Source: Clostridia bacterium (lineage in GTDB: Bacteria; Bacillota; DSM-521; Neomoorellales; Neomoorellaceae). Taken from it: a stretch of DNA of 12,541 nucleotides. The translations under genes and the position numbers were made by a program. The notes beneath the pieces are model-generated. The model saw only the letters and a list, made by a program, of their open reading frames with translations. It searched no databases and was not told the DNA's origin. This document shows positions 12,540-12,541 of the stretch, piece after piece. The DNA is taken from contig JASUSX010000030.1 in assembly GCA_030445875.1 (NCBI GenBank), positions 1 to 12,541 of the forward strand, written 5' to 3'. Position 1 is the stretch's first letter, and every line of letters starts with the position of its first letter.

Positions 12540-12541
12540 AT

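Noticed and set aside
12275..12541. T-box riboswitch upstream of the aromatic oxidoreductase operon
   Set aside because: The conserved T-box core (GGTGG-type sequence before an antiterminator) was not found on the minus strand, although a terminator is present.
1..12541. Mobile element, CRISPR array, tRNA or rRNA genes
   Set aside because: No transposase, regular direct repeats, tRNA cloverleaf or rRNA sequence was seen. The gene content is ordinary chromosomal.

Overview
The window looks like a chromosomal segment of a thermophilic, spore-forming, anaerobic Firmicute, most like Moorella or a close relative. The evidence is the GC-rich coding sequence, G-rich ribosome binding sites, a spore-protein/germination-protease pair, a ferredoxin-dependent indolepyruvate oxidoreductase, a molybdopterin-binding protein and, most tellingly, a small gene read through an in-frame UGA (selenocysteine). 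The genus is inferred from remembered protein resemblance; no search was run.

Layout, left to right. (1) Positions 1-1531, plus strand: the 3' end of ribBA, then ribH (lumazine synthase) and a YfcE-type metallophosphoesterase, ending at a bidirectional terminator. (2) rpmB (L28) faces it on the minus strand with its own promoter. (3) A DUF1858 redox-disulfide protein and recG, plus strand, 7 bases apart. (4) A spore block at 4247-6238: an unrecognised 131-residue protein and an alpha/beta-type SASP with a long C-terminal extension, each behind a sigma-G-like promoter, facing gpr, which encodes the protease that degrades SASPs. (5) A small DUF2197-like zinc-ribbon protein (6359-6526). (6) A redox operon (6535-7470): consensus sigma-A promoter, a 93-residue selenoprotein with a C-G-G-Sec motif and a folded SECIS candidate, thioredoxin, and a small ferredoxin-like protein, closed by a terminator. 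(7) A molybdopterin-binding (MoeA/CinA-like) protein. (8) A minus-strand operon iorA-iorB-paaK-like (12221 down to 8573) for aryl-2-oxoacid oxidation to aryl-acyl-CoA and its interconversion with free acid. It is preceded by a promoter and a leader carrying an intrinsic terminator, which suggests attenuation. (9) The right edge (12414-12541) holds a strong minus-strand terminator and two further large hairpins with no convincing gene.

The most interesting item is the selenoprotein gene at 6588-6869. Ordinary gene calling would split it at the UGA into a 29-codon fragment and a downstream ORF. Also worth attention: RibBA lacks one of the three GTP-cyclohydrolase zinc cysteines; the SASP has a roughly 58-residue low-complexity tail; an unrecognised protein appears to be forespore-expressed; and the ior operon has a terminator between its promoter and start codon. 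No tRNA, rRNA, CRISPR array, insertion sequence or recognisable T-box was found.
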